Assembly (NCBI GenBank): GCA_964522525.1
Contig: CAZFWG010000122.1
Location: 1-7,936, forward strand
Direction: 5' to 3'
Length of the DNA stretch: 7,936 bases
Source of the DNA: CAYUYV01 sp964522525
GTDB lineage: Bacteria; Pseudomonadota; Alphaproteobacteria; JAJFIK01
Shown here: positions 1-5,392 of the stretch, piece after piece
Position numbering within the stretch: the first letter of the stretch is position 1
Layout: every line of letters starts with the position of its first letter
Translations under genes and position numbers: made by a program
Notes under the pieces: generated by a model
Databases searched by the model: none
What the model was told of the DNA's origin: nothing
Seen by the model: the letters and a program-made list of their open reading frames with translations, nothing else

Positions 1-460
1 GGAAGACTTGTCGGGTCGTGCCATGTTCCAGTTCGGCGCTTTCTTTACGGACCTTATTCACCGTCCAGCCGTTGAGGGTCTCGCCCTCGCTCAGGATGAA
101 ACGGGTTTTGTCCGTATGCTGGAATATAGCCATGGCATGGCCTGGGCCCATGGCGACGCCCGTCAGGGTCCAGCCGTCGAGACGCGGCAGGGGCGGCGGT
201 GCCTGCGGTCTAGGTGGCGGCGGCGGTGCTTTGGGTTTGGGGCGCCTTATCGGACTGAACAGAGAGCGATCCGTTGTTTGACGGAGCTGTGCTAAGGGAG
301 GAAGCGGTTGCAACTGCGCCAACGCTGGGGCTGACGATGGCGCTTCTTTCACGGCGTCTGGCTCGAGAACGTTTGGTTTGAACAGGAGAGTGAATCCGAC
401 CCCGATAAACAGGACCGACAAAACTGAGCCTCCAAACAGGAAGAATCGGCCCTTGATCAT
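1..460 (-). CDS. gspC: GspC/GspN-like T2SS inner-membrane protein (3' end truncated by window)
   Basis: Residues 1-153 are visible and the frame runs off position 1 with no stop. The layout fits GspC-type proteins, which bridge the inner-membrane platform to the outer-membrane secretin GspD. There is a short basic start (MIKGR), one membrane helix at about 6-27 and an Ala/Pro/Gln-rich periplasmic segment. The motif DRSLFSPIRRP (64-74) is like the conserved (N/D)xLF..xRRP region of GspC. Next come a proline-rich linker (about 75-93, with PPPPPRP and APPPLPRL) and the start of an HR-like beta domain. That domain has GWTLTGVAMGPGHAMAIF (96-113), LSEGETLNGWTV (123-134) and V...SAELEHGTTRQVF (137-153). 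In xps-type clusters the gene after gspM is called N but is a functional GspC counterpart, so either name may be used. GGAG lies eight bases before the ATG, which overlaps gspM as ATGA. Whether a PDZ or coiled-coil end follows cannot be seen. Confidence 0.75.
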   Translation of the reverse strand, partial: MIKGRFFLFGGSVLSVLFIGVGFTLLFKPNVLEPDAVKEAPSSAPALAQLQPLPPLAQLRQTTDRSLFSPIRRPKPKAPPPPPRPQAPPPLPRLDGWTLTGVAMGPGHAMAIFQHTDKTRFILSEGETLNGWTVNKVRKESAELEHGTTRQVF

Positions 461-1029
461 GAGCGGATCTCCGCGCGCGTCTCAAGGCGGATCCGCAGGG
501 TCAGGAGATCACCCTCGGTCTTGCGTAAATCGAGGGTACGAATACGATATCCAGCCGGTGCCGTTTCGAGGGCATGGAGGATCTTCTGACAGACCTGTAT
601 CCCACAGCGCTGTTCGAGATCGGCAGTGATATGAGCACTGTGCTTTTCCAACTGGATGGTCAGTATCGGACCCGACTGCCGACCGGCGCCCTGGGCCGCG
701 AGCAGCTGGCGCAGGTTCCGGTCAACCAAATTTCGTAACGCCTCCTCGCTGGGGCTGACCAGGGGCTGGAGACGTGCTCGTCCTGCCCAGGACCGGAAAG
801 ACGCAATCTCCCGTTGACGGAGGGTCTGATCATTCAGTTTCTGTTCAAATTGCGTTAGTCGGCCTCGCATTATGAGGGCGCGGATCTGTGTGTCGACGAA
901 TGCAGAGATGGGCTCGGCAAGCAGTGCAAACCAGATCGCTCCAAGAACCAGGACCAACAGTCCGACAGCTGCGGATTTGCGTAAAGCTACTGCAAATCTG
1001 TTTCCAATAGGAAGACGCAAGAACGTCAT
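457..1029 (-). CDS. gspM: Type II secretion inner-membrane protein GspM
   Basis: GspM is a bitopic inner-membrane protein that pairs with GspL through a periplasmic ferredoxin-like domain and stabilises the platform. The 190 residues begin with a short basic cytoplasmic tail, then one membrane helix at about 20-38. A charged helical, probably coiled-coil stretch follows (about 45-80), then a C-terminal alpha/beta domain (about 120-187) with the strand LLTLRIRLETRAEI at its end. C142 and C147 lie close together in RCGIQVC and could form a disulfide. GspM sequences are poorly conserved, so the call rests mainly on topology, size and position directly after gspL. It overlaps gspL by ATGA and the next gene by ATGA. 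GGGAGG lies six bases before the start, which supports the ATG at 1029. Confidence 0.85.
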   Translation of the reverse strand: MTFLRLPIGNRFAVALRKSAAVGLLVLVLGAIWFALLAEPISAFVDTQIRALIMRGRLTQFEQKLNDQTLRQREIASFRSWAGRARLQPLVSPSEEALRNLVDRNLRQLLAAQGAGRQSGPILTIQLEKHSAHITADLEQRCGIQVCQKILHALETAPAGYRIRTLDLRKTEGDLLTLRIRLETRAEIRS

Positions 1030-2084
1030 CGCTCCCCTCCCGTCCTTTGCGCCGAGGCAATGAAGCGGCGCATGTCGGCACGGGTGGGCGGCTCTTCGGT
1101 GCCCCGGACAGCAACGTCCTGGAGCCCATCAATCTGCCCAAGCTGCACGGTCACTCTGTCCACATTCTGGGCTTCTCCTTCGATCTCCAAGGTCCCTGCG
1201 TCAATGGTCACGCGGGTGAGCCATACCGTATCGGGCAGGGACCGGCTCAAGTCCTCCAAGAACACGGTCATGGGTGGATGGCTGCGCGCCTGGCCATGAA
1301 AAGCCGCCAGATCTGTGATTGCCTGGTGCTCCGCCCACACCGTTTTAGCGTTGAGGAGGCGCGGGCGAAGAAGATGCAATTCGTCCAGATCAGATGCATG
1401 CCTTCGGTCTGCCCATTGGTGAGCCGCCCACAACAGAAAGCCGAAAGAGCCTATCAGCACTAGGGAGACGGCCATATGGACGGACATCCGGAATGATCGG
1501 CGCGCGGGCCCGGTTTCCCCTGTCATCGCGAAGTCGTAAGAGATCCCCCGGTCCTGATCGCGACTGCAGATGCGAGCACGCCCCAGGTCAAGTTGCGCCA
1601 TGCACGCCTTGACGCGTTTGACCCATTCCGGTGGCATGATTGCCAGAGCAATTCGAAGATCATCTGAGCCAGGTTCAACGGAGAGGGTCGGCTGAGCGAC
1701 GCGGATCCGATCCAGGGGCCAGGGACTGTAGCTGTCAAGACGTAAATTGATGGCCGCCTGCAGCTTCCCTCGCGCTGCCTTCGGCAGGGAGATCTCCTGG
1801 CGGAGCAACGCGTCAAGCGACAAGAGGATTTGCGCGCTGTATGGCGCGTTTTGTCGGCTTCGCAGACTGTCAAGCGCTTCGGCCAACGGGGCCTCCGTAC
1901 CATCCGCTTCCACCACCCAGGAATCAACTCCGTCAAGACGAAGGGTCAGGGGATGGAACCTTCTTATGATCCGTTGGCGAATGGTATTCGGGCAGAGTTC
2001 CAATATTTCATCTGCCCACCAATGCAAGAAGTCTAGGGCTTGACGGATCCCAGGCCAATCCCCGATTTTTGACAGCGTGGTCAT
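1026..2084 (-). CDS. gspL: Type II secretion inner-membrane protein GspL (PilN-like C-terminal domain)
   Basis: GspL anchors the GspE ATPase to the inner membrane and partners GspM. The 352 residues show a three-part layout. The cytoplasmic half (1-200) starts with a Trp-rich, probably amphipathic segment (about 8-40) and includes LPKAARGKLQAAINLRLDSYSPWPLDRI (100-127 region), a pattern common to GspL/PilM-type proteins. A single membrane helix follows at about 203-223. The periplasmic half has a coiled stretch and a PilN-like ferredoxin fold, with FLEDLSRSLPDTVWLTRV (275-292) followed by LEIEGEAQNVDRV (299-311). The cytoplasmic half is shorter than the roughly 230-240 residues of enterobacterial GspL. 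The ATG overlaps the gspJ stop as ATGA with only a weak upstream Shine-Dalgarno. A GTG at 2096 is the alternative start. Role is inferred from architecture and position before gspM. Confidence 0.87.
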   Translation of the reverse strand: MTTLSKIGDWPGIRQALDFLHWWADEILELCPNTIRQRIIRRFHPLTLRLDGVDSWVVEADGTEAPLAEALDSLRSRQNAPYSAQILLSLDALLRQEISLPKAARGKLQAAINLRLDSYSPWPLDRIRVAQPTLSVEPGSDDLRIALAIMPPEWVKRVKACMAQLDLGRARICSRDQDRGISYDFAMTGETGPARRSFRMSVHMAVSLVLIGSFGFLLWAAHQWADRRHASDLDELHLLRPRLLNAKTVWAEHQAITDLAAFHGQARSHPPMTVFLEDLSRSLPDTVWLTRVTIDAGTLEIEGEAQNVDRVTVQLGQIDGLQDVAVRGTEEPPTRADMRRFIASAQRTGGER

Positions 2085-2734
2085 TGGCGTCGGCACCGTC
2101 TGGAAATAGGATCAAAGCGGCAGGAGATATCCGCTTCGATCTGGGGGCGAATGACAAGCTCCGTATTTTGATCGCTGTTTCCCTGGATGAGCGAGACCTG
2201 TATCAGGGCCGGAAGGCCCCGGGTGCCGACCCAGCGGGTCAGCCATTCCGTTCCGGTTTCGCCGTCGAAAAAACTGAATCGCGTGTCGCTCAAACCTGTC
2301 AGGAGCGTTGTTTCTTCGAAGCGGTCGCGACAGGTCACGTCGTCCAAGGGGTAGCGCAAGGGACACCATTCGAGAACAAGCTGTTTGAGACCTCTTCCCA
2401 CGGGTTCAACGGTGAGGCGGGAGCGGTAGAGGCTGCCATCCGACCACGGATGGGGAAACTGACTCACAAAATCCAGGCGTGTAGCATCGCCTTCGAGCCA
2501 GATCTCCTCCCGGTCCATGCCATCAAGATGCAGGGGATAGATGCGCCCCAGTATGCGTTGCAGAAATTCCAGGGCGCCGCTACCTGCTCCCACGTTTTGA
2601 GCCTGGGAACGTTCCCATGCGGCGGTTCCAAAGCGCAATCCCCCGGCAGCCAGCCCGGCCACGAGGGACAGAATGGCCACGGCCATGAGCAGCTCGACAA
2701 GGGTGAAGCCCCTATGGTGTCTGTATTCCGTCAC
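2081..2734 (-). CDS. gspJ: Type II secretion minor pseudopilin GspJ
   Basis: GspJ is a minor pseudopilin of the I-J-K tip complex. From the GTG at 2734 it is 217 residues, with the leader MTEYRHHRG and prepilin site RG|FTLVELLMAV, glutamate at mature +5 (E14) and a hydrophobic helix to about residue 34. The remainder fits the GspJ family, including LDFVSQFP (87-94), LVLEWCPL (119-126) and the stretch LSDTRFSFFDG (148-158). Cysteines C124, C135, C205 and C214 fall as two spaced pairs and could form periplasmic disulfides. The start is uncertain. The frame is open back to a TTG at 2818 and has a GTG at 2779, but neither has a well-spaced ribosome-binding site. The GTG at 2734 gives a nine-residue leader like that of GspI and overlaps the stop of an upstream mini-ORF. 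The gene ends in an ATGA overlap with gspL. Confidence 0.9.
   Translation of the reverse strand: MTEYRHHRGFTLVELLMAVAILSLVAGLAAGGLRFGTAAWERSQAQNVGAGSGALEFLQRILGRIYPLHLDGMDREEIWLEGDATRLDFVSQFPHPWSDGSLYRSRLTVEPVGRGLKQLVLEWCPLRYPLDDVTCRDRFEETTLLTGLSDTRFSFFDGETGTEWLTRWVGTRGLPALIQVSLIQGNSDQNTELVIRPQIEADISCRFDPISRRCRRQ
2694..2710. repeat. 17-base identical segment, copy in gspJ (with 3136-3152 in gspI)
   Basis: The plus strand reads TCGACAAGGGTGAAGCC here and again at 3136-3152. Both copies encode the G|FTLVE prepilin cleavage motif, in GspJ and GspI respectively, with identical codon choice. Protein-level constraint explains most of the match. The identical synonymous positions hint at common origin or conversion between the neighbouring paralogues. 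Confidence 0.5.
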
Positions 2735-2772
2735 GGTATTGGTACGCCCATGAAGTCTTTCCCCGAGGTCAT
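2731..2772 (-). other. 13-codon mini-ORF with strong RBS between gspI and gspJ
   Basis: Right after the gspI TAG the minus strand reads AGAGGAG, six bases before an ATG at 2772, an almost ideal initiation site. That ATG opens MTSGKDFMGVPIP and stops at TGA (2733-2731). The TGA overlaps a GTG at 2734 (GTGA), which begins the gspJ frame nine residues before its prepilin cleavage site. Either this is a real translational coupler for gspJ, or the ATG was meant to start gspJ and one base is missing. One extra G in the GGGG run at 2761-2764 would join them into a single frame with a 22-residue leader. No peptide function is claimed. Confidence 0.4.
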
Positions 2773-2778
2773 GAGACA

Positions 2779-2785
2779 CTCCTCT
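2779..2785 (-). promoter_or_regulatory. Ribosome-binding site at the gspI-gspJ junction
   Basis: The minus strand reads AGAGGAG, overlapping the last bases of the gspI TAG stop. It is six bases from the ATG at 2772, which is out of frame with gspJ, and does not suit the in-frame GTG at 2779 because it runs into that codon. It is therefore the evidence that ribosomes enter the short frame rather than gspJ directly. Confidence 0.6.
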
Positions 2786-3176
2786 ATTGTGGGCGCAGGC
2801 GGACCGTCCGTAGCTCAATGGCCTCGCCCTTGGACGGATCGCCCCAAGCGATCTGGATATTGACCCGAACCGGGTCGAAGGGGACCCGCAGTCTCATCTG
2901 CCAGGGCGAATGCGGTGTGATCGTCACGGTCCAGGTGAAAGGCGTACCGGTTACTTTGCCTTCCTGTTTGGGCAGGGTCAGGGGCAAGTCGACGCCCACC
3001 CGCGCGAGAAGAGATCGGGCAACCAACGCGGCCTGACCCTGGGTCGTCGCCCGGGCTCCCATGGCCAACCCCGCCTGGGCCGATTGGAACAAGACGCCCA
3101 GGCTGATGGTCAGTATTGTGAAGGCCATCAGTACTTCGACAAGGGTGAAGCCTCGGCTTTTCTTGGTCTCATTCAT
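2784..3176 (-). CDS. gspI: Type II secretion minor pseudopilin GspI
   Basis: GspI is the minor pseudopilin thought to initiate the pseudopilus tip, binding GspJ and GspK through their N-terminal helices. The 130-residue precursor has a short basic leader ending KKSRG|FTLVEVLMAF, with cleavage after G9 and glutamate at +5 (E14). A hydrophobic helix runs to about residue 36, followed by a small beta domain (about 80-128) with the family-typical W residues and the closing strand ELRTVRLRPQ. Length matches the family norm of about 120-130. On the minus strand GGGAG lies seven bases before the ATG, inside gspH. The start codon and the gspH stop interleave in ATGAATGA. It is the only gene here ending in TAG, and that stop overlaps the ribosome-binding site used at the gspI-gspJ junction. 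Confidence 0.94.
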   Translation of the reverse strand: MNETKKSRGFTLVEVLMAFTILTISLGVLFQSAQAGLAMGARATTQGQAALVARSLLARVGVDLPLTLPKQEGKVTGTPFTWTVTITPHSPWQMRLRVPFDPVRVNIQIAWGDPSKGEAIELRTVRLRPQ

Positions 3177-3636
3177 TCTTGTACTCCCTGCTCACATGGC
3201 CCGTCAGCCAATGAAGGGTGAGGGTCTCAGTCCCAACCTTCGAATCGAATGTGAGAGTGCCGCCACTTGACGTGCCGTCGGCATAGAAATGAATCTCTGT
3301 TTGTGTCTTCTCGGAGAATTGTGGTTGGTAGTCCAGATTGATGCCTCGTGAAATAGACAGAGGGCGCTGTTGGTGGTCTGCCTGGAGGGTGACACCTGTC
3401 GTTCCAGAAGCGATCGTGACATTCACGCTCTCTCCTGAAACCGAACTATGTTGGCGGGCATGCTCCAGGAACGTGATCGTTTCCGAAACGCTCGTCCGGA
3501 GCCGTGCCGACGGCAGAACGGCGGTTACCACGCTTGGCATGGTACCGGCCAGGACCGTGAGGATCGTCATAACAACCATCAGCTCCGTGAGCGTATAGCC
3601 ATCATTCGTCCGGCAGGATTTCCCAGTTCGTGACAT
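3169..3636 (-). CDS. gspH: Type II secretion minor pseudopilin GspH
   Basis: GspH is a minor pseudopilin linking the GspI-J-K tip to the GspG shaft. From the preferred start the precursor is 155 residues. The prepilin site is NDG|YTLTELMVVM, with cleavage after G13 and glutamate at mature +5 (E18). The hydrophobic helix extends to about residue 42. The beta-rich C-terminal domain carries the GspH/FimT hallmark IHFYADGTSSGGTLTF (115-130) and ends in the typical short tail LTGHVSREYKNE. The gene overlaps gspG by 35 bases and gspI by 8 bases, so the three are probably translationally coupled. Like GspG it has Tyr at +1 and Thr at +4, unlike GspI and GspJ. Start choice between 3636 and 3642 is the only uncertainty. 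Confidence 0.92.
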   Translation of the reverse strand: MSRTGKSCRTNDGYTLTELMVVMTILTVLAGTMPSVVTAVLPSARLRTSVSETITFLEHARQHSSVSGESVNVTIASGTTGVTLQADHQQRPLSISRGINLDYQPQFSEKTQTEIHFYADGTSSGGTLTFDSKVGTETLTLHWLTGHVSREYKNE

Positions 3637-4093
3637 CGCCATTCTCTCCTTCGCCACCGGGCTCCTTGTCCGCGCCATAGGAATAGAGGTCATAGACGCC
3701 ATTCTCGCCTGGAAAGCGATATTGGAAGATCTCTCCCCAGGGATCCCGGATCTTGTCCGTTGTCGGTAGATAGGGGCCGTTCCAGACTTCTACATCGGCT
3801 GGTCGACGGATCAGGGCCATCAACCCTTCATCCGTCCCGGGATAAGCACCCGTGTCCAGGAAGTAGAGATCGAGCTGAGCCGCGAGACTGGTCAATTGTA
3901 CCTGTGCCGCATCCGTCTTGGCGCGCGTCAGGTAGCCAAACACCTGGGGGGCGACCACGGCGGTTAGGAGCCCCAGGATGATCAGCACGACAAGCAATTC
4001 CGTGAGGGTATAACCAGCGCTCCGCTTGCACTGTTCCGTTTGCGTTGTGGTATGTGTGATGGGGAGCGGTCGGTCCTTCAGCAGGCCTTTCAT
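3602..4093 (-). CDS. gspG: Type II secretion major pseudopilin GspG
   Basis: GspG is the main subunit of the periplasmic pseudopilus that pushes substrates through the secretin. The 163-residue precursor has a prepilin site SAG|YTLTELLVVL with cleavage after G27 and the essential glutamate at mature +5 (E32). The hydrophobic helix runs to about residue 54. The globular part has the GspG signature: RDPWG (116-120), YDLYSYGAD (134-142), PGGEG (145-149) and D153...NW (156-157). This last loop is the region that binds calcium in known GspG proteins, with D142 and D153 as plausible ligands here. Two features stand out. The leader is 27 residues, longer than the usual 6-15, and the +1 residue is Tyr instead of Phe or Met. 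The 3' end overlaps gspH. Assignment is firm. Confidence 0.97.
   Translation of the reverse strand: MKGLLKDRPLPITHTTTQTEQCKRSAGYTLTELLVVLIILGLLTAVVAPQVFGYLTRAKTDAAQVQLTSLAAQLDLYFLDTGAYPGTDEGLMALIRRPADVEVWNGPYLPTTDKIRDPWGEIFQYRFPGENGVYDLYSYGADKEPGGEGENGDVTNWEILPDE
3646..3651 (-). promoter_or_regulatory. Ribosome-binding site that decides the gspH start
   Basis: The minus strand reads AAGGAG inside the 3' end of gspG. Two in-frame ATG codons follow, at 3642 (three bases away, too close) and 3636 (nine bases away, acceptable). The second is preferred, giving a 13-residue leader. A longer open frame reaches back to 3702 but has no comparable site. Confidence 0.65.
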
Positions 4094-4100
4094 TGTTCTT

Positions 4101-4107
4101 CTCCTTA
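4101..4107 (-). promoter_or_regulatory. Strong ribosome-binding site of gspG
   Basis: The minus strand reads TAAGGAG, seven bases before the gspG ATG at 4093, within the 21-base gspF-gspG gap. It is one of the best-matched Shine-Dalgarno sites in the cluster (gspE also has a perfect core). This fits GspG being the major pseudopilin, needed in far more copies than the platform proteins. It also fixes the gspG start, and hence a long leader peptide. Confidence 0.8.
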
Positions 4108-4114
4108 CATCCGG

Positions 4115-5341
4115 TCAAAATGCCAATCGGTTCATGGAAACGATCCCGACCATGAGGGCCCCGATCACGGTGGCGACAATCAAGCCCATCAGGATGGTCA
4201 AGACAGGCACCATTGCCGCCAGAAGCCGATCGACCGCCGTGCGAATGTCCTCATCCAGCATTTCCGCGGCGGCCAGCATCATCTCACCGAGCTTGGCCGA
4301 CCGTTCGCCGATTTCCACCATCTGAAGCGCCATGTCCGGAAGGATGCGGGTCTTGGGCAATGCATCGGACAAGGCGCTGCCCTCTCGAAGAGCAACTTCG
4401 ATCTCGCCGACTTTGTGAGCAAACAGACTGTTCTGTGCAATGGATTGGCAGGTAATGAGAACAGCGGGCGCCGCCATACCTCCCTTGAACAGAGTGCCGG
4501 CCGTGCGGCAGAACCTGCTCGCTTCCATTTTTCGGGGCAGGCCGAACAGAAAGCGGGGCGACAGTATGAGCCCATGCCACAAACGCATGAACGCCGGCCG
4601 CCGCACAGCCCATTGCAAGATCAATAGTCCAAAAGCAAGGAGCACGATGTAGATCCAGCCCGCCTGTTCCAGGTGATCACTGATGGCCAGCACCGTTCTG
4701 GTCGAAGCCGGGAGCCTGTCGCCGGCACTGGCGAAAATGTCGCGAAATTGGGGCAGGACGTAAAAGAAGACGATCAGCAGGGTGACCAGAATGAGCCCCA
4801 TCAGGATGACAGGATAGATGAGGGCCGAACGGATACGGTTCGAGATCTCGAAACTCTGTTTGAGATAGGTGGCCAGCTGACGGAACGCGAAGTCAAGCCC
4901 CGCGCCGCTTTCGCCGGCACGCAACAGGCCCGCGTAGAAAGAAGGAAAGACACCCTCTCGCGCCGCCACGGCATCACTGATCGAGAATCCGCTGCGCATG
5001 TCCTCTCGGACACGCTCCAGGCCAGAGCGAAGAGGTTTGTCCGCTGTCACCTTGGAGACGAGGATGAGGGCCTGATCCAGCATGATGCCGGCCTCAAGAA
5101 GTGTGGCCAATTGTGTCGTTGCCTGCATCAGGGCTTTGCGCGTTCCGCCTTTTCCGGGTTGGGGCGCGAGACGGGACCAATCAAAGCGTTCGGCTCCCAG
5201 CTCATTCAAATCCAGGAGGTTCTCACCCCGCTCCATCAGCTGACGGATGGCTGTGTCCCTATTGCTGGCTTCGATCTTCCCGCGTGTCGCTTTTCCCGTC
5301 GGCCCCAGCGTATGGTAGAGAAATTCTGGCACTGTCCTCAT
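4115..5341 (-). CDS. gspF: Type II secretion inner-membrane platform protein GspF
   Basis: GspF is the polytopic inner-membrane core of the assembly platform. It is thought to couple GspE motion to lifting of pseudopilin subunits. The 408 residues match the usual length. The N-terminus MRTVPEFLYHTLGPTGK is the typical GspF opening. The protein holds two repeated T2SSF helical domains, about 70-195 and 275-400, each with the family pattern of a hydrophilic helical bundle followed by a membrane segment. Membrane helices are visible at about 173-195, 225-245 and 376-401. The stop is TGA at 4117-4115. Upstream, GAGGG lies only about two bases from the ATG, which is closer than ideal. No other in-frame start exists between the gspE stop and this ATG, so the start is secure. 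PilC is the paralogue in pili, but context favours GspF. Confidence 0.96.
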   Translation of the reverse strand: MRTVPEFLYHTLGPTGKATRGKIEASNRDTAIRQLMERGENLLDLNELGAERFDWSRLAPQPGKGGTRKALMQATTQLATLLEAGIMLDQALILVSKVTADKPLRSGLERVREDMRSGFSISDAVAAREGVFPSFYAGLLRAGESGAGLDFAFRQLATYLKQSFEISNRIRSALIYPVILMGLILVTLLIVFFYVLPQFRDIFASAGDRLPASTRTVLAISDHLEQAGWIYIVLLAFGLLILQWAVRRPAFMRLWHGLILSPRFLFGLPRKMEASRFCRTAGTLFKGGMAAPAVLITCQSIAQNSLFAHKVGEIEVALREGSALSDALPKTRILPDMALQMVEIGERSAKLGEMMLAAAEMLDEDIRTAVDRLLAAMVPVLTILMGLIVATVIGALMVGIVSMNRLAF

Positions 5342-5357
5342 TTCCCTCGCTGTGGGA

Positions 5358-5392
5358 CGCTGATGCAGGGGTGTGTCCGGTCATGCATCGCG
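5358..5392 (-). other. Imperfect inverted repeat across the gspE stop codon
   Basis: On the minus strand the end of gspE reads CGCGATGCA, and after a 16-base loop TGCATC-A-GCG follows. This could form a nine-pair stem with one bulged A, placing the gspE TGA in the loop. It fills most of the 39-base gspE-gspF gap. There is no U-run after it, so it does not look like an intrinsic terminator. It could be an RNA-processing or translation-tuning hairpin, or chance. I have not computed a folding energy. Confidence 0.3.

Noticed and set aside
2085..2096. gspL start at GTG 2096
   Set aside because: No better ribosome-binding site supports it, and the ATG at 2084 forms the same ATGA overlap seen at three other junctions of the cluster.
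2735..2818. Longer gspJ frames from TTG 2818 or GTG 2779
   Set aside because: They imply leaders of 37 and 24 residues. TTG 2818 has only a weak upstream site, and GTG 2779 sits directly against the GAGGA, so spacing is wrong. Neither is fully excluded.
2069..2863. 264-codon open frame on the plus strand
   Set aside because: It is antisense to gspJ and the end of gspI, without recognisable motifs, and is explained by the composition of those genes.
3637..3702. Longer gspH reading frame starting at 3702
   Set aside because: It would give a 35-residue leader and a 101-base overlap with gspG and has no ribosome-binding site. The AAGGAG at 3646-3651 points to 3636 or 3642.
4040..4627. 195-codon open frame on the plus strand
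   Set aside because: It is antisense to the gspG start and the C-terminal part of gspF. It is rich in His, Gln and Arg with no domain, which is typical of a shadow frame.
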